A stretch of 64,000 bases of DNA, from the NCBI GenBank assembly GCA_958299035.1, contig CATQJL010000305.1, forward strand, positions 72,446,792 to 72,510,791. The letters are read 5' to 3'. Each line of letters starts with the position of its first letter. The stretch's first letter is position 1. Source of the DNA: Cylicocyclus nassatus. Lineage: Eukaryota; Nematoda; Chromadorea; Rhabditida; Strongylidae. This document shows, piece by piece, positions 12,019-24,995 of this stretch. The position numbers and the translations under genes were made by a program. The notes beneath the pieces were generated by a model. It was not told where the DNA came from, did not search any database, and was given only the letters and a program-made list of their open reading frames with translations.

Positions 12019-15000
12019 TCAACCACGCTCCAGCTCTGCTTCAAAAAGCTCAAGAGTTGCTGTTTCGCCCTTGAAGAGGAGTATGTTGAAGTCCGATACT
12101 TACCAGAACCATTTCAAACAGTGGTAGTCGGTTTTCTAACAATAAGTAATGGTAGTTGAATTAAGCTGTTTGATACTAACCAAGTCCATTTTGAGTAGTG
12201 GCAATTGGCTTTTCAGTAGTGGTGTTTGCTGGAGTAGTAGTGTTTGTTATATCACAGTAACCGCATGTTTTCTTGCACTGTTCCTGGAAATATCGTTTGA
12301 AGATTAATTTTTCAACTTCTTTCATAACTTTACTTTTTTTGAATATGGCCCATTCAGGCTCTGGCAATGTGTAGATCGTGATGTATGCTACGACTGCGCA
12401 CAAACCGAGGAATTTCAAACACGAACTGGAAGAATTCCAGACATTTTTCGAGAACTATGATTTTCGAGATTTTTCCGGTCAAAATGAGCAGTCGAAAGTC
12501 AAAATGAAGCCGCTGGCAGCCTAGACCATGCACAATAATCTGAAGCTGTGTAGGAATCTGCTAAATTTTACTCCTTCTGGGTGAGAAGGCAATCAGAATT
12601 TGAGGCAAGTCGAGATTTGTCGCCCTCATGAAATCGAACGAGCCCCTTTTCTTGTTAAAGGTGAGAAGACCCTATACCGTGAACCTTTGCAAAAAAAACC
12701 ACCACTATGCAACTTCAGTATCGTTTTCGCAATCAGCATGACGGAGATCAGCATCTGCTAAGTTTCAGTAAAATCGTTATATGTTACAAGTTTCTCCGCT
12801 ATATCAAATACCTGCCGTAACCTTCACTGCGACTTGAGTAGCGGTATGTATCAATCGCTCGTTCGGGTATTGGTTCCCATTTGAATAGTATCGCTTCATA
12901 GCTCGGTGCTCTGGGAATCTGTGTCTTTACTTTTTCGCCCATCTTTTGTAGTTCTACTACCCCTATATTGTAACATAATAAATAGCAGCACTTTGCTATA
13001 TAAGCTGAGAATTTCGGTATTTTGTATGATTTCGAACGGGATCCTCAGAGATCATGGCTCATTTAGAATCTCGTTGGTATTGTACAAAAACGCGAAAGTC
13101 TCAGCTTATACAGCAAGTGCAGCTATTCACTATGCTACAATATTAGGATAGTGGGACCTCCAAAAGGTGGACAAACAAGTAAGGACACAGATCCCTAAAG
13201 AACCGAGCTATGAAGCGGATACTACCTGAATGGAAACCCTTGCCCGGTTGGGCGATTGATACATACCGCCCCAGAGTTTGACAGAACAGAAGCTGCCATA
13301 GTTACGTCATACCCTACATATCGGCAAAATTTGAGCGCGAAATGTTGAAAGGGAGCTAATTTATCGAAAAAGTTGTAAAACTCGTTTTCAACCTAGTAAA
13401 TGCATGGTTTATTTAAATTTCTCAAAGTTGAAAAGAGCATGTAACGGTCATGACTTTTTTCTCGGAATTCTAAAAACTCAAACTTTTTGGGTTATTCGTG
13501 CAAACAAAGTGACAACAACTTTTTTATTTTAGCGGCACTAAAGCTTAAAAACGTTTTGTAATAGGCGTGATTACTTATCAAGACATCTTTGCCTGTATAT
13601 GAATAACTAACAGTATTTTCTAGGTGAATAAGAACCGAGGTTCTTACCTAGATTTAACAAATTTTTACGACTTTGAGATTTGTAAATGAAATATCACGCC
13701 AAAATCCCCTGCATAAGATGAGTTTCAAAGCGAACAAAATTGCTAAAGAAAAAACCTACTGATAAATTTGTCTTACCCATCGACATGAGCGATCTAGAAT
13801 CAATGTGTGCTAAACTGGATTTCAAATATTTAGAGATGTCAAAAATTTCATGTTTTGCCAATTTTATACACAACACTTTCGAGTCGCCATGTTGATGGCG
13901 GGACGAACGCACCAGCAGGTACATTCTAAAGGGAGTTTCTCGCTTCGGACTCCGTTTTTGACTTGGCGATACTTGGTTAGTATCTCGTTAAAAGCAGCAT
14001 TAAAATCTCACCACTTTTTGGTGGACGGTGTCTTTGAGTCCATGGCAAATCATCATTTCAGTATCACTTGAGTTTTTTTAATGAAGAAACAGAGATTCAA
14101 GCACACTCATTTGTAAGTTATTCCCACCTTCATTATATCTGCAATTTCCACCATTCCGCACAGAGTTTTGTCGCAGTTCTTCGCTACATCCTTGCACCCT
14201 AGAATATTACATGAAAGTGGTTTGAAAGGAGAAAGAATCTACGTGAGATTTTCTAATTAGTGCGTAGAAATCTTGAAACTGGTAGAGAAAAGTTGCAGCC
14301 TGCCTGATGCCACTGTTCTCATCTAGGTCTAGAAATTGGTACCTGCACCAGTTGTCAATGCGTCGACGATTACATTAAAATACGTCTTCATTCGAAAATG
14401 TTTACTGTAACTAGAGAAAGAAAAACAAAGCGTCTGAAATCCTTGTTTATAAAAATCTTGTCTAAGATTGACGGTTAGAACTATTTGTATACTCTGAAGA
14501 TTTTGCTCATTTTCAGCTGGAATGTGATTAATCTCCCATAGAACGTTCTCTTCCCTTTTTCACAAGAAGTAAGGGTGAGTACAAGTGTTATAATTGCCTG
14601 TTTTGACTAATTCAATAACGCGACTTTGTATTATGTTGCCCGGAATTAATGCAAGTTCCTTACGCGCGCGGCGGTGTCAATATAAAATTGTGGAAACCAT
14701 ATCATTTAATAAAGCAAAGAAGTCTCTATAGGAATGCATTAGAACGATCGCAATAAGTCTGATAAATTCAAAAAAATTGGAATATTCAAAAAAAAGATCT
14801 CCATCTAAAAAAATTTCTGCGGAACTTCATCCCCATATAAACATTTATATGTGCACTTACCGCGTTTTCTCAATGGCTGGAAAGTGAAAATTCAAGATTG
14901 CCCAAAATGAGAAAACATCGCCTTTTTATATATTCATGCTAAATTCAATATTTCTCGGAAACTAGCCTTCGGAGAGAGCTGAAAAACTATGATTGGACTT

Positions 15001-18000
15001 TTAAATTTTTGTAGTATAGAACTACCTATCTCAGAATGGCTCAGCATTGTGTTCGCTAAGGCATGCCAACATTCATTTTCTCAAATTCTAACCGCGATAA
15101 ATATTAGGTTGATGCATAATTCCTGCACCAAAATAGGTACAGACCGCAATAACTCGGAATAATCCTATATCCCAAGTAGATTCGATATATCATTTGATAG
15201 CGCAAACCTAGCTCTACAAGGTATTGCTCAAATATCTACAGCAGTTTTGATCCACGCGAGGTTTTGAACCAAAAACTGAAAAAAACCATGCGTCCGAAAA
15301 CCTTGAGACAGATCTTAAAAAAATTTTAACTTCGTTCAAAAAGCTCATACAAATTTTCTTTCTTGCTCACGCATAGACGTTCCACGTAAGACATTTATCC
15401 GTGCGGTTGCTGTATTTTTTTCTCAACTAGACGATGAGAAAACGAAGTTTTTTATGTTTTTTCCAAAACAATGCTGAGATGTTCTAGCACTGACAGTTGT
15501 ATAGTATAGAACCTTAGAAGCGTGAATGTGAATTTTCAGCTCTTTAGAGCAGCTGATTTACGAGAAATATCGAATTTTTAGCAGCTAGGCAAGAAAAATT
15601 TGGATAAGGAGAGCTAGATTCGTTATTTCTCGTGAACTAGCTGTTCTAGAAGGCTGAAAATGTAAAGTTTCACTGCTAACGGCATGTACTATACAACTGT
15701 TAATACTAGAACATCTCAGCACTAATTTGGCAAAAACATGAAAAACTTCAAAAACCTTCGTGTTTTCATCGCCTAGTTGAGAAAAAAATACAGCAACCGC
15801 ACAGATAAATGTCTTACGTGGAACGTCTACGCGTGAGCAAGAAAGAAAATTTATATGAGCTTTCTGAACGATTTAAGATTTGTCTTAAGGTTTTCGGACG
15901 CATGGTTTTTTTCAGTTTTTGGTTCAAAACTTCGCGTGGATCAAAGCTGGTGTAGATATTTGAGCACTATCTTGTAGAGCTAGGTTTGCGCTATCAAATG
16001 ATTTATCGAATCCTACTTGGGATATAGGATTATTCCGAGCTATTGCGGTCTGTACCTATTTTGGTGCAGGAGTTATGCATCAACCTAATATATCGCAATT
16101 TTACATATTTATGAATGTTTGATGAAGACAGTATATGTCAAACCAGGTTGTAAGTCCGCAAGATCTTCTTGAACGTAGTTTGGAAAATTATTAAGTTTTT
16201 CTTTCGAACTCCACGTGGTTTAAACTTTTTGCGATCGTTTTAATGCAAACATGTTGAGGATGCTTTGCCCTATCGAATGATATGTTTCCCACAAATTTAG
16301 ATTTACAATGCTGCGATCGAGCAAGAACCTACATTAATTTCCGGAAAACCCTATAGCAACTGGCTAACAGTTTTGAAATTATGTCGATCTGGATGCACTT
16401 GCTGTTTTTGAATTAGGGTTACGTCAGAGCTAGGGCCTTGCAGCTTCAGTTTTAATTATCAAATTACATAAGTTCGTTCCATGGAGTTCATATCGAATTA
16501 CATCAGTTGGAAATCTCAATCGTGCTTTGAAAAAAGTCAAGAATTTACCTGGAATCTCTTCTTCGCACAGTCCACACGTTTTTGGACACTTATAAGCCAA
16601 ATCAAGAATCTTCACCCACTCTTGGTCCTTGCATTGATTTTTCCACTGGGCGCATCCAATGCCTGATGTGTATCATTATTCTTATATTTTACGTATAACA
16701 TTTTTACTTCTAACAAGGGGAGGACACGAAGTCGAAATCGACTTCTCGTATGAATTACATCAATCTGAGGAGCATCAAATGCTATTCCAAAGCTGTCTTT
16801 GCTATTTGCCAAGCGCCATTAGAAGAGTTATGAGCGGTTTTTGGCTTAAAAAATTGAACGTGCAACTGGTACAAATTCGTCAAAGTTTGCAAATGGCCCA
16901 GCACTGAGTAACAAACCACTCCATGCATGATAAACCCTTTGTCTAATATACTCATATTCAACACTTCTTTATTTGAGTGCTGGAAAGACTATAACCATTA
17001 AGTTTACCAAGATTTTGCTGTCATTTTTTCTCTCCAAAACATTCATAACTCAGCGTCAAGAGGAGCTTGGTTGTATATTCCATTTGGTAAACCTGCTTCG
17101 ACTTTGGATCTTCTACTGGTAAGATCGTATATATTCAAGAACCTGTAAGTCTGAGTACTTCTTGTAGGGCGTGTGAAGGTGTGCGCACGGTGAATACCTT
17201 GCTCACTACAGCACTGATAGTCTAGCTAGTCTCGTTGAATACTGGCTATCTGATGACTGTTTTTCTTCTGTAAAGACCCCTTCCCTGCATTGAGACCCTC
17301 CCCCCCCCCCCCAAAAAAAAACTTCTGACGAGTCGCGTCAAACTAAATAACCTTTACAATCTAATGAAAGCTGTTGGCAGAAAATTGTAAGGGATGCTTT
17401 GGCGGTGCACTATGTTCTAATTTACCTCCTTGTGTTTGGCCTACTTGATTTAAAGCTTGGGCATACGCGCAATTTTTTTACAGGGGAATAAAGCTACAAT
17501 CAAAGAAAAATCTATGCTGTTACACTTACTTCTGTCTTCACAGTCATAAATGGGTGACTTGCAGCATACGGCACATGTCTTTGCACAGTTTTCCAGAGCC
17601 ACTTTGAGAATATTCTTGTCAACATTTGAAGTCGCTGAAGGCGCTGAATCAGTTTGTAAATGACGTTTGTAGGAGCTGAAGTATTACATAGTTAGAAGAT
17701 AAAAGTAGATACTCCTATTTATTATGATTTCAAAGGCCTTAAAGGCATGTCATTCAAGTAATTCATATAGAAATAAAGCAATAATCTCGAAGCATACTCG
17801 AATACTTTAGCGAAATACACAACGAGAAGGTCCTAAGCACTGCTGCTGCAGTATGTGAGCTTACTCTACATCGTGTGGCACTAGAGCAATTAATACTTAA
17901 CAAAATTATTTCAAAGGTTTTTGTCAGTTTCAGTGTCAGAGTTCTCACTTTGAAGTTTCTGTGGAACTTTTATATATCTTTGAAACTTTGTATTGATAGA

Positions 18001-19633
18001 GTTTTTCATGTCGACTGACTCAAAAATTTTGACGTACCGTCCAACAATTAGCAGCCCTGTCAGTATCATCTCCAGGCCTGAGCCCGCCTGGTGGGTACAA
18101 TGCTTTGCAACTTGCTTCTGGCAGTTTGTCCTGGCAAGCGAACGCCTTTTCTTTATACTGAAATACCGATGTATCAACTGACTACCGTAGGGATCCCATA
18201 GCTGATGACTCCTTTGCTTCTGCATAATTTTTAATAGACATCTTGAACTGCATGCTACGTGCCACGCCTTGAGATGGGTTGGATGACAAGCAGCATGGTG
18301 CGACGTGTTCAGAAGTGGTCCTTCCATTTTGCAAAGGATTAATTACCCTAATACAAGTGAGAGCGCGGGGAGATTTTTCTCTAAAATCGAACAGCACAGA
18401 CAAGCCGGAGAACTTCGCGACCAAAAAACTATGAACAGTGCTGCATACTGCCTGATAGGGCTCGGCACGAGGGGATTCCCGTGCAAAAAACGAAATCCCC
18501 TTTGACTCCATAATGAAAGTACGATGTCCTTCATGAGATTTTAAAGAGAAAACACATGAAAAGGAACGGAACCAAGCAAAACAAAAAAACGCTAAAGAAG
18601 CGTTAATCAAACGCGATACCATTCGTATTCTCCGGATTGGCGGCATAATGTATCCAGATCGCAACACTACGCGCCGGAAGCAGCGTTGCCGCTGCCATTC
18701 AAAATTTTCAAAAGACTATAGCTAAGCGAGGAGGAGGGGGTTTGAGGCGGTTTAGGAACCAATTTATAAGGTTTGGGACGTTAATGAAATTTATGTAAAG
18801 AAAGCAGAAAAATTGTGTGATGGAGGGCATATTTACGACTTTTCTTTCCCAAGCCACCACAGGTGCTTCCACGTGGCTTGAAAGCCACCTAACTCCGAGA
18901 AGAAGTTGAGCACGCCTATAGTTCACATAATTATTTCTCAATTTTTCATACTTAGTCTTGACTCCCCATTGCCCATCTACACGCCTATTTTAATGTCATT
19001 TTATCTTCATTTCGCTGTAAACAAACCTCTTGTTTGTTTGGGACAGAGATCAAAAGACAGCGGTATGCTCTTCCGCAAAAATAATATCCCCTTTGCCTTT
19101 CCCCCGAAAACGATATCCAGCTTGCTTGTTAAGCCACCCGTGCTTGCCTTGTTGCCTAAGGGTATCATTCGGCATAAGTCTCGTTTTCCAAAGTAGAGCG
19201 AGAGGGCTGAGCAGATCGCTTGAAATCGAAAAAGGTGCGTCCTATACTCGTGAAATGAGAGTACACCGTGATTCTAGGAGCAGAAACGATTTGCATGAAG
19301 AAAACAGCTGTAAAACCGTTTCCAACTTTTGCATTTGTATCTTTTGAAATACCGTTGTTCAATATAGGTTGATGTGCTTTGCAACTGATGAATCATGAAA
19401 GTGTTTTGTTTCCAACAATTTTCGTATTCTAAAGTTGTCTTCGTAGCATGCAATCCTTCGAAAGCGAAGCAAATGACTCGTATTTGGATAACATAGGCTA
19501 TCGAGAATATGATAAGCAATATGATGCTCAAAATACATACCTTTTTATTCTTGTCCAAGCATACTTCGTATGTGACTGCACCGTGGACTGCAAAGCACAT
19601 GGAAACAATGACAACTACTTGAAGCATCTCCAT
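12019..19633 (-). CDS. Secreted protein with three SXC (ShK-like) domains
   Basis: This is a spliced minus-strand gene. Exon 1 (19633-19541) encodes a signal peptide, MEMLQVVVIVSMCFAVHG, and ends at GTATGT. Exon 2 (18157-18038) follows TTTCAG and carries the ACQDKLPEASC and GDDTDRAANC block. Exon 3 (17643-17530) carries CAKTCAVCC. Exon 4 (16662-16549) completes a six-cysteine domain ending CPKTCGLC. Exon 5 (14198-14128) starts a third domain, and exon 6 (12283-12181) ends it with EQCKKTCGYC before a Thr-rich linker. Phases agree at junctions 1-2, 3-4, 4-5 and 5-6. The exon 2-3 junction needs a less usual donor. A short tail with a stop at 12019 (12135-12104, 12069-12019) is tentative. SXC domains occur in secreted nematode proteins, either alone or attached to enzymes; the ligand or target here is unknown. 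Introns reach 2.4 kb and contain foldback elements. Confidence 0.75.
12841..13269. mobile_element. Foldback element, family H
   Basis: GCGGTATGTATCAATCG at the left is the exact complement of CGATTGATACATACCGC at the right. Pairing continues through GGTTCCCATTT/AAATGGAAACC-like blocks, TCATAGCTCGGT/ACCGAGCTATGA and ATCTGTGTC/GACACAGAT. It lies in intron 5 of the SXC gene. No clear target duplication was seen. Confidence 0.65.
14750..15075. mobile_element. Fragment of family A mariner foldback
   Basis: Blocks found in the complete family A elements appear in order: TTCTGCGGAACTTCATCC, CATATAAACATTTATATG, a GAGAAAACATCG stretch, AATATTTCTCGGAAACTAG and TAGTATAGAACTAC. Neither terminus is present. 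The complete element at 15102 lies next to it. Confidence 0.45.
15100..16093. mobile_element. Family A mariner-type foldback
   Basis: The element begins TA-TTAGGTTGATGCATAATTCC and ends with the complement ATGCATCAACCTAA-TA. The arms of about 490 bp are inverted copies of each other. TTAGGTTG with a TA target is the terminus typical of mariner elements. No transposase frame is present. It sits in intron 4 of the SXC gene. Confidence 0.8.
16712..17135. mobile_element. Diverged foldback, family G
   Basis: The blocks match the pol-inserted element at 58646-59103 in order: CAAGGGG-GA at the start, a GAAGTCGAA block, TTGCCAAGCGCC, GAGTTATG, AAAAAATTGAACG, a CATAACTC-GCGTC-AGAGG block and a CTTCGACT end. 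It lies in intron 3 of the SXC gene just upstream of exon 4. Confidence 0.5.
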
Positions 19634-22600
19634 TGGACACTCCACAAATTACACCAGCGCTTGTCTTAATTCGATAATCAAATGATTATTGCTTATGGGA
19701 GAAAGAAAGAGAAACGTGATGATCGCTCGTTTTGCAAAACATTCTCTGTATGCTCTGCCTTTTATTCAGAAAATAAATCCAAAATTCTTCTATACGTAGC
19801 TTATTGCACAAAGTTTTTCGATTGTGAGGTTGTCTCCCTCTTGTGCGTATCGCAAATTTGCTGTAACGTCGTTCGGCTTCTAATATTTAAGAACTGGTTT
19901 GAGGATACAGTATTTCTTCTTAGCAAAGTGTATCAAGACAAGCAGGAAGTTACAACATACGAAACCAAGAGTCTCAACTGCAATGAGAATGCATACATAA
20001 GCTGAATATGGGACTATGATTTCCAAGTATAGTGTTCCACTGAACTCGCTAGAATTTTTTATCTTCACATTTTTGCTTCAATAAAGGCGTTTGTGGTTCT
20101 GTTACCTTCATCTCCTAATGAGATACCGTAGGAAAAATGGCCCTCTATTGCGTCTCTCTTTTATGAAAAATAAAATAAAAAGTCCTTATGTGTCTTCGTC
20201 TGCATTTTCACATAAAGATCACAAGAAATTCGCGTCTAAATTTCAGATAACGACTATAAGCTTTAACTCAAGGTTATTAGGTGGCCATTGAATGCCTTTG
20301 TGTAGTTGTTAAAAGCTATCCATGTATTTTTTCTTCTCTTACGTTCATCCCATGCTAATACGAATTCCTTACAAGTCGCTTCCTTCAGATTTATCTTTGT
20401 TCTATGTCAGTGCGTTACTCGGAGAGCAAAAACTTTTATGAACGGCTGAGCAGAGCCGAGTTATGTCATTCAGTTTATCTACGCGTACTTTTGAAATTAT
20501 TTGTTGTGTAATTTTACTTTGTAAAAAGGTGCAGAAGAAATATTCTGCACAAAAAATACTCTGCTGAGCATAACTGCAAAACTTGCGCTAATGGTGGCAC
20601 ACCTTGGACTCTAGCAAAAATAGTTGGACATGGGCATCCAAAAAGTTATAGCAATTTGTCTCGCAGAATCGCCGATTATGCGAAACTGCCAAACGCATGA
20701 ATATCAAACTATTTCCAATCAAATGTAAGAATTTTGAAGAAATTCACTTTTTCATATTCAAGCACAGGTCGGAAATCTGCAACCTTTGAAATCTTGAACA
20801 TCAAAAGGGAATTCGTAGAAGAACGAAATATACACCTGTGTTGGGCTCAGTGGGTGCTTTGTTGCTTCTTTTTGCATAACGAGTCTCACGAATTCTAGTT
20901 GAGCACAAACACCCATTATTTATTCTATTTTTGCTCAGAGTTTTGCAAACTTATACAGGAGATATTGCTAGTGCATATCAAGTTTCTCACACACCTAGAC
21001 CAAATAAAAGAATCTGTGTTCAAGCTTCTACTCTCATTTGAGAGCGTTGCGATAGAAGGAAGAGAAGTATGATAGTGTATGTTTCCAGTACAGAGTGCTC
21101 GTTGAAAGGAAAGCACTTATCTTTTTGCATTTCATCTAAATTTTCCAGAGAAAAATCGTGATATATATAGGTACATATCCGAGTGATAATCCATACTCTG
21201 TTAAAACATATTTCATTGCAAAGCGTGGCTATTTCTATCAGCTTGAGCAATTGAGATTCTTTTCCAATGAACGTAGCCGCTGCGGTTACTCATCAATCTC
21301 ATATCTTAAGCGTAATCTTCTCAAAAAATGGTTTGCAAATGGCATTGTGAAATATTTAGAAAGATACGGTATAAGACCTGAGCAGGCTCGAAAGGCACTA
21401 GTTTTAATATTGGACCCATGCAACGGTGAGCGTTTAAAACCGTAACTTATTTTCTTCCTTCTTTTCCCTTTTTTCTCAGTCATTTATATCATCAAAACGA
21501 TTACCTTTGACCTCTTTAAACAGCTCAAACCTTTAACCGCTCAATCAAGGATTCGCGATTCAAGCGAGTACAAGGATCAGTACGAGAATCTTAATATGTG
21601 TGAACAGTTGACTACTCAATGTTTTCATCTGGAACTATTATAATACGGAGCTCATACAAAAGCGGGTGGTTTAGTCGAGTTTTTGATTACCATTGCTCTT
21701 CCCAATCTTGGCTAGTATGTATCTCTCGTTGAAGTATTGTGAGATAAGAGGATGGCATTGATTACATGATCATAAAAAATTTGATTATGCTTTCTTTAGA
21801 GAGTTGACAGATTCATAAAGAGCCTTATGAAGCATAATAATGAATCTACAAAATTACAATGCTAAATCTCTCCAAATGGCACTTTTAAGTAGGCTCTCAA
21901 AGTTGGCTAGCAGATTTTAGGGCCCATACATTAACATCCGTGATGGGAAGAGAAGCACACCAGAAACTTTGGACCCTGATGACCCAGCAATCTTATCAGT
22001 CTTATATCTTATTAGCCTCATATTAGGATTTATCTTACAAGTCCTCTTCGGTGTATCTATTGTCCTCTACTATAATTGCACTGAACAAAACCACGAGCGC
22101 TTTCCAATGTTAACCTGGGTAGACCGGTGATTCATTCAAAAATCTTATTGCTTCCTACATAATTTGTTTCCAAACATGCTTAGAACTTTTGTGTTAGATC
22201 ATAAGCACAACGCGCAAATGACCCCGAAGATAAGGCAGTCGGCCGCTGAGGATCATCGGGAATCTTGCAAAGTGCTGGAAATCTTGTCCTAGGGATGCAT
22301 TTGTGGCATCCGATGTGTTCAGGCATGATGAAGTGTGAAGTCGCTCTATTGAAAAGTTGTCAGATTCTGTCACATAAAAGCAAAAAGTTTCTGGTACTGA
22401 CTAGATTGCTATGAACAGTGGAGAAGTCCTAAAAAAAGAGATGATCACAAAGCACTCCTAAACGCAAATTTGACTTTCTCTGTCTTTGAGACCATCTTTT
22501 ATAGAGAGATATTACCAAAAGCCTTTACTCATCAAATCTCAGACAGCTTTGTTTATATGCAGAATAATGCTTTGTAAGACGACATACCCCGCGATTATGT

Positions 22601-23045
22601 AATTTTAGACTAAAACTTCAGCATCCATGTATGTCCGGTCAGGGTGAAAAGTGGTAATTAAGGGTTTTCTAACGTGCTATCCGCGAATATTAGCAGCTCT
22701 GTTTTCATTTAGTTTTTTCAGTAGGTGTTCATTGTGAATTTGGAAAGACTGGAAAACAAACAAAAAAATTTGCTTCAATTATGAAGACTGACTGAATCCG
22801 ACTATCAAACTATTGCATTTCAACATTTTTTAATTCAATAAACAAAAAGAATCAATACTCTAAAACTGAAAATGACTCCGGACTGATCAGCTATGCATAA
22901 GGTGCTAACTAGTGTTGCTGACAACTCATGATACCAAAAATACACTGCGGCAAGTCTTAGGCAGGTAAGTTCCCTCACTAAGGGGATGTGCACAAACACA
23001 CAAACAGCTTCCGATTCATCAAGTTTTCCTGGATAAAATCTCATA
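19634..23045. other. Intergenic, no gene recognised
   Basis: This stretch lies upstream of the SXC gene. It has short frames only. A small perfect hairpin GTGCAGAA...TTCTGCAC lies near 20530-20551. I could not identify a convincing promoter or trans-splice acceptor by eye. Confidence 0.35.
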
Positions 23046-23576
23046 ATTCAACTTTTCTAAAGGACCCAAGGTGTACCCGAAATTTTCGAAAGTTGCTAAA
23101 CCGAAGCGGTGAATGCTCGTTTGGTTTGTAAAATTGTTGCCAAACCATAATCCATTTTTGTAAGTTTCAAATCCGAAGATTTATTGGTGTTTGATGCATT
23201 CGTGTCTGAGGCGAGAATGCAAAAATTTTGTGGTTCCATCAAAAAATCTATATAAAAATTAAGACGAGTCTGGAAAGTAGAAAAAAGTTGTGCTGTTTCC
23301 TGTAGGGTTTGCTCCATCCATCCATTACTTGGACTCCTTCTGAAGTTTGTTATAAAATTTTAGAAAAATTGTGAAAGTTGGCCATCTCAAAAAGCATAGG
23401 TCGCAGATTTTGACTTTTTTCTGGAAGCTCATTGAGTTTATGGCAACAACTCCATAATCATTAGAAAGGGAATAAAATGCTGCATCAAATGCTACCAGAA
23501 TCTCTTACACACCTTTGTTCCATGAGATGTGGCATACGTTTGAAGAAAGCGACATTATTTTCGGAACGACCTAATA
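23046..23576. mobile_element. Right-half copy of family E foldback
   Basis: The segment matches the right half of 25919-26943 in order: TTTGATGCATTCGTG, TGTAGGGTTTGCTCCAT, ACTTGGACTCCTTCTGA, AGCATAGGTCGCAGATTTTG, TTTGTTCCATGAGATGTGGC and the end GGAACGACCTAA-TA. The left half is missing. Confidence 0.6.
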
Positions 23577-24258
23577 TACAGGGTGTCCGTAAAGTATGTA
23601 TACACTGTTTGATCGTTAAGATCTTTCCTCCCAACAAGTCTTTTGCCTTGATTTAGGTACCATTTTGTAAAGCTGGCTTCAACTTAGATTTGCAGCATAG
23701 AACGAATCACCCATCTTTTTTCATTACTGTAGGATTACGGTAAAAACTTGAAACATATGGTGTCAATGCGGAAAAAGCTGCCGTTTCAAAATTTTTCAAA
23801 AAATTGTGAAGACTTGTGTAATAGGGTTTTTATGGACGCTGAGTTAATACTCAACTATTTACAAGATTGCGAAACTTTCTAAACGGTGTAACCGCACTTT
23901 TAAAAGACATTGAAAAAACTTTACATCTTACCTCGCACAACTCTTCAGTGAAGCATCATAATAAGTTGATAACTTTACAGTTATAGTCACCAACTCTGAT
24001 TAGCCTAGTGTAAAAGCTTTCAGGCTGTTTTTTATTTCCTTTCTGAGACAAAAGATGGCCTTTCATTGCCTAAAACCCTCTTTGAAGTTTCAACCGTAAT
24101 CCTACAGTAATGAAGAGAAATGAGTGATTCATTCTATAATGCAAATCTAAGTTGAAGCCAGCTCTACAGATTGGTGCCTGAAGCAAAAGAAAAGACCTCT
24201 TTAGAAGAAAGATATTAACGATCAAACGTTCGATACATCTTTTCGGGACACCCTGTAT
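23575..24258. mobile_element. Family F foldback with CAGGGTGTCC ends
   Basis: The left end TACAGGGTGTCCGTAAAGTA and right end GGGACACCCTGTA are inverted. Inner blocks such as GTTTGATCGTTAA/TTAACGATCAAAC, GGCTTCAACTTAGAT and its complement, and ACTGTAGGATTACGGT also pair. It is flanked by TA and abuts neighbouring elements on both sides. There is no coding capacity. Confidence 0.75.
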
Positions 24259-24995
24259 ATTAGGTTGAACCGAAAGTTCGTTCGCACCATTTTCAAAAAA
24301 TCATAACTTCTTTGCATCATAACCTTTTTGAGCAATTTAAAGTTTATTAGAAAGCGTAAAGCATGTAGTTTCCAATAGTTTGCTAGTGACTTTCCAACGT
24401 GCTCAGATTGCAGAGATAACAATGAAAGAACGAAAACATCCGAAATTCGGAATTTTTGAGCAAAAATTCTAAAAATCTATAAAACGCGCGATAAAATCCA
24501 GAAAAGCAATTATCCTGATTTCTCTTATATTTGATTACTAACTGAGTTAAGTTTGGGTTGATCGAGCTCTTTTTCCAAAAGTTATAATTTTTTGAAATAA
24601 AATGCCGAAAAATCAATTTCTTAGGAATTCTTTGGAAATTGATTTTTCGGCCTTTTTTTCAAAAAATCATAACTTTTGAAAGAAGAGCTTAATCAGCCCA
24701 AAATTAACTTGGTTAGTAATCAAATAAAACTTAGGATGATGGCTGTTTTGGATTTTATCGCACAGTTTCTGAATTTCTAGAGTTTTTGCTCAAAAATTCC
24801 GAATTTCGGATGTTCTCGTTCTTTCATTTTTATCTCTGCAACCTGAGCATGTCAGAAAGTCATCAGAGGGCTTTTGGAAACTACATGCTTTGCGCTTTCT
24901 AATAAAATTTAAACTGCGCAAAATCGTCGTGACGGAAAGAAGTTATGATTTTTTGAAAATGGTGCGAACGAACTTTCGGACTAACCTAATATATT
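24256..24995. mobile_element. Family B mariner-type foldback
   Basis: It begins TATTAGGTTGAACCGAAAG and ends CTTTCGGACTAACCTAATA. The arms pair through CGCACCATTTTCAAAAAATC and its complement. A second copy of the family lies at 29006-29745. It is noncoding. Confidence 0.8.
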
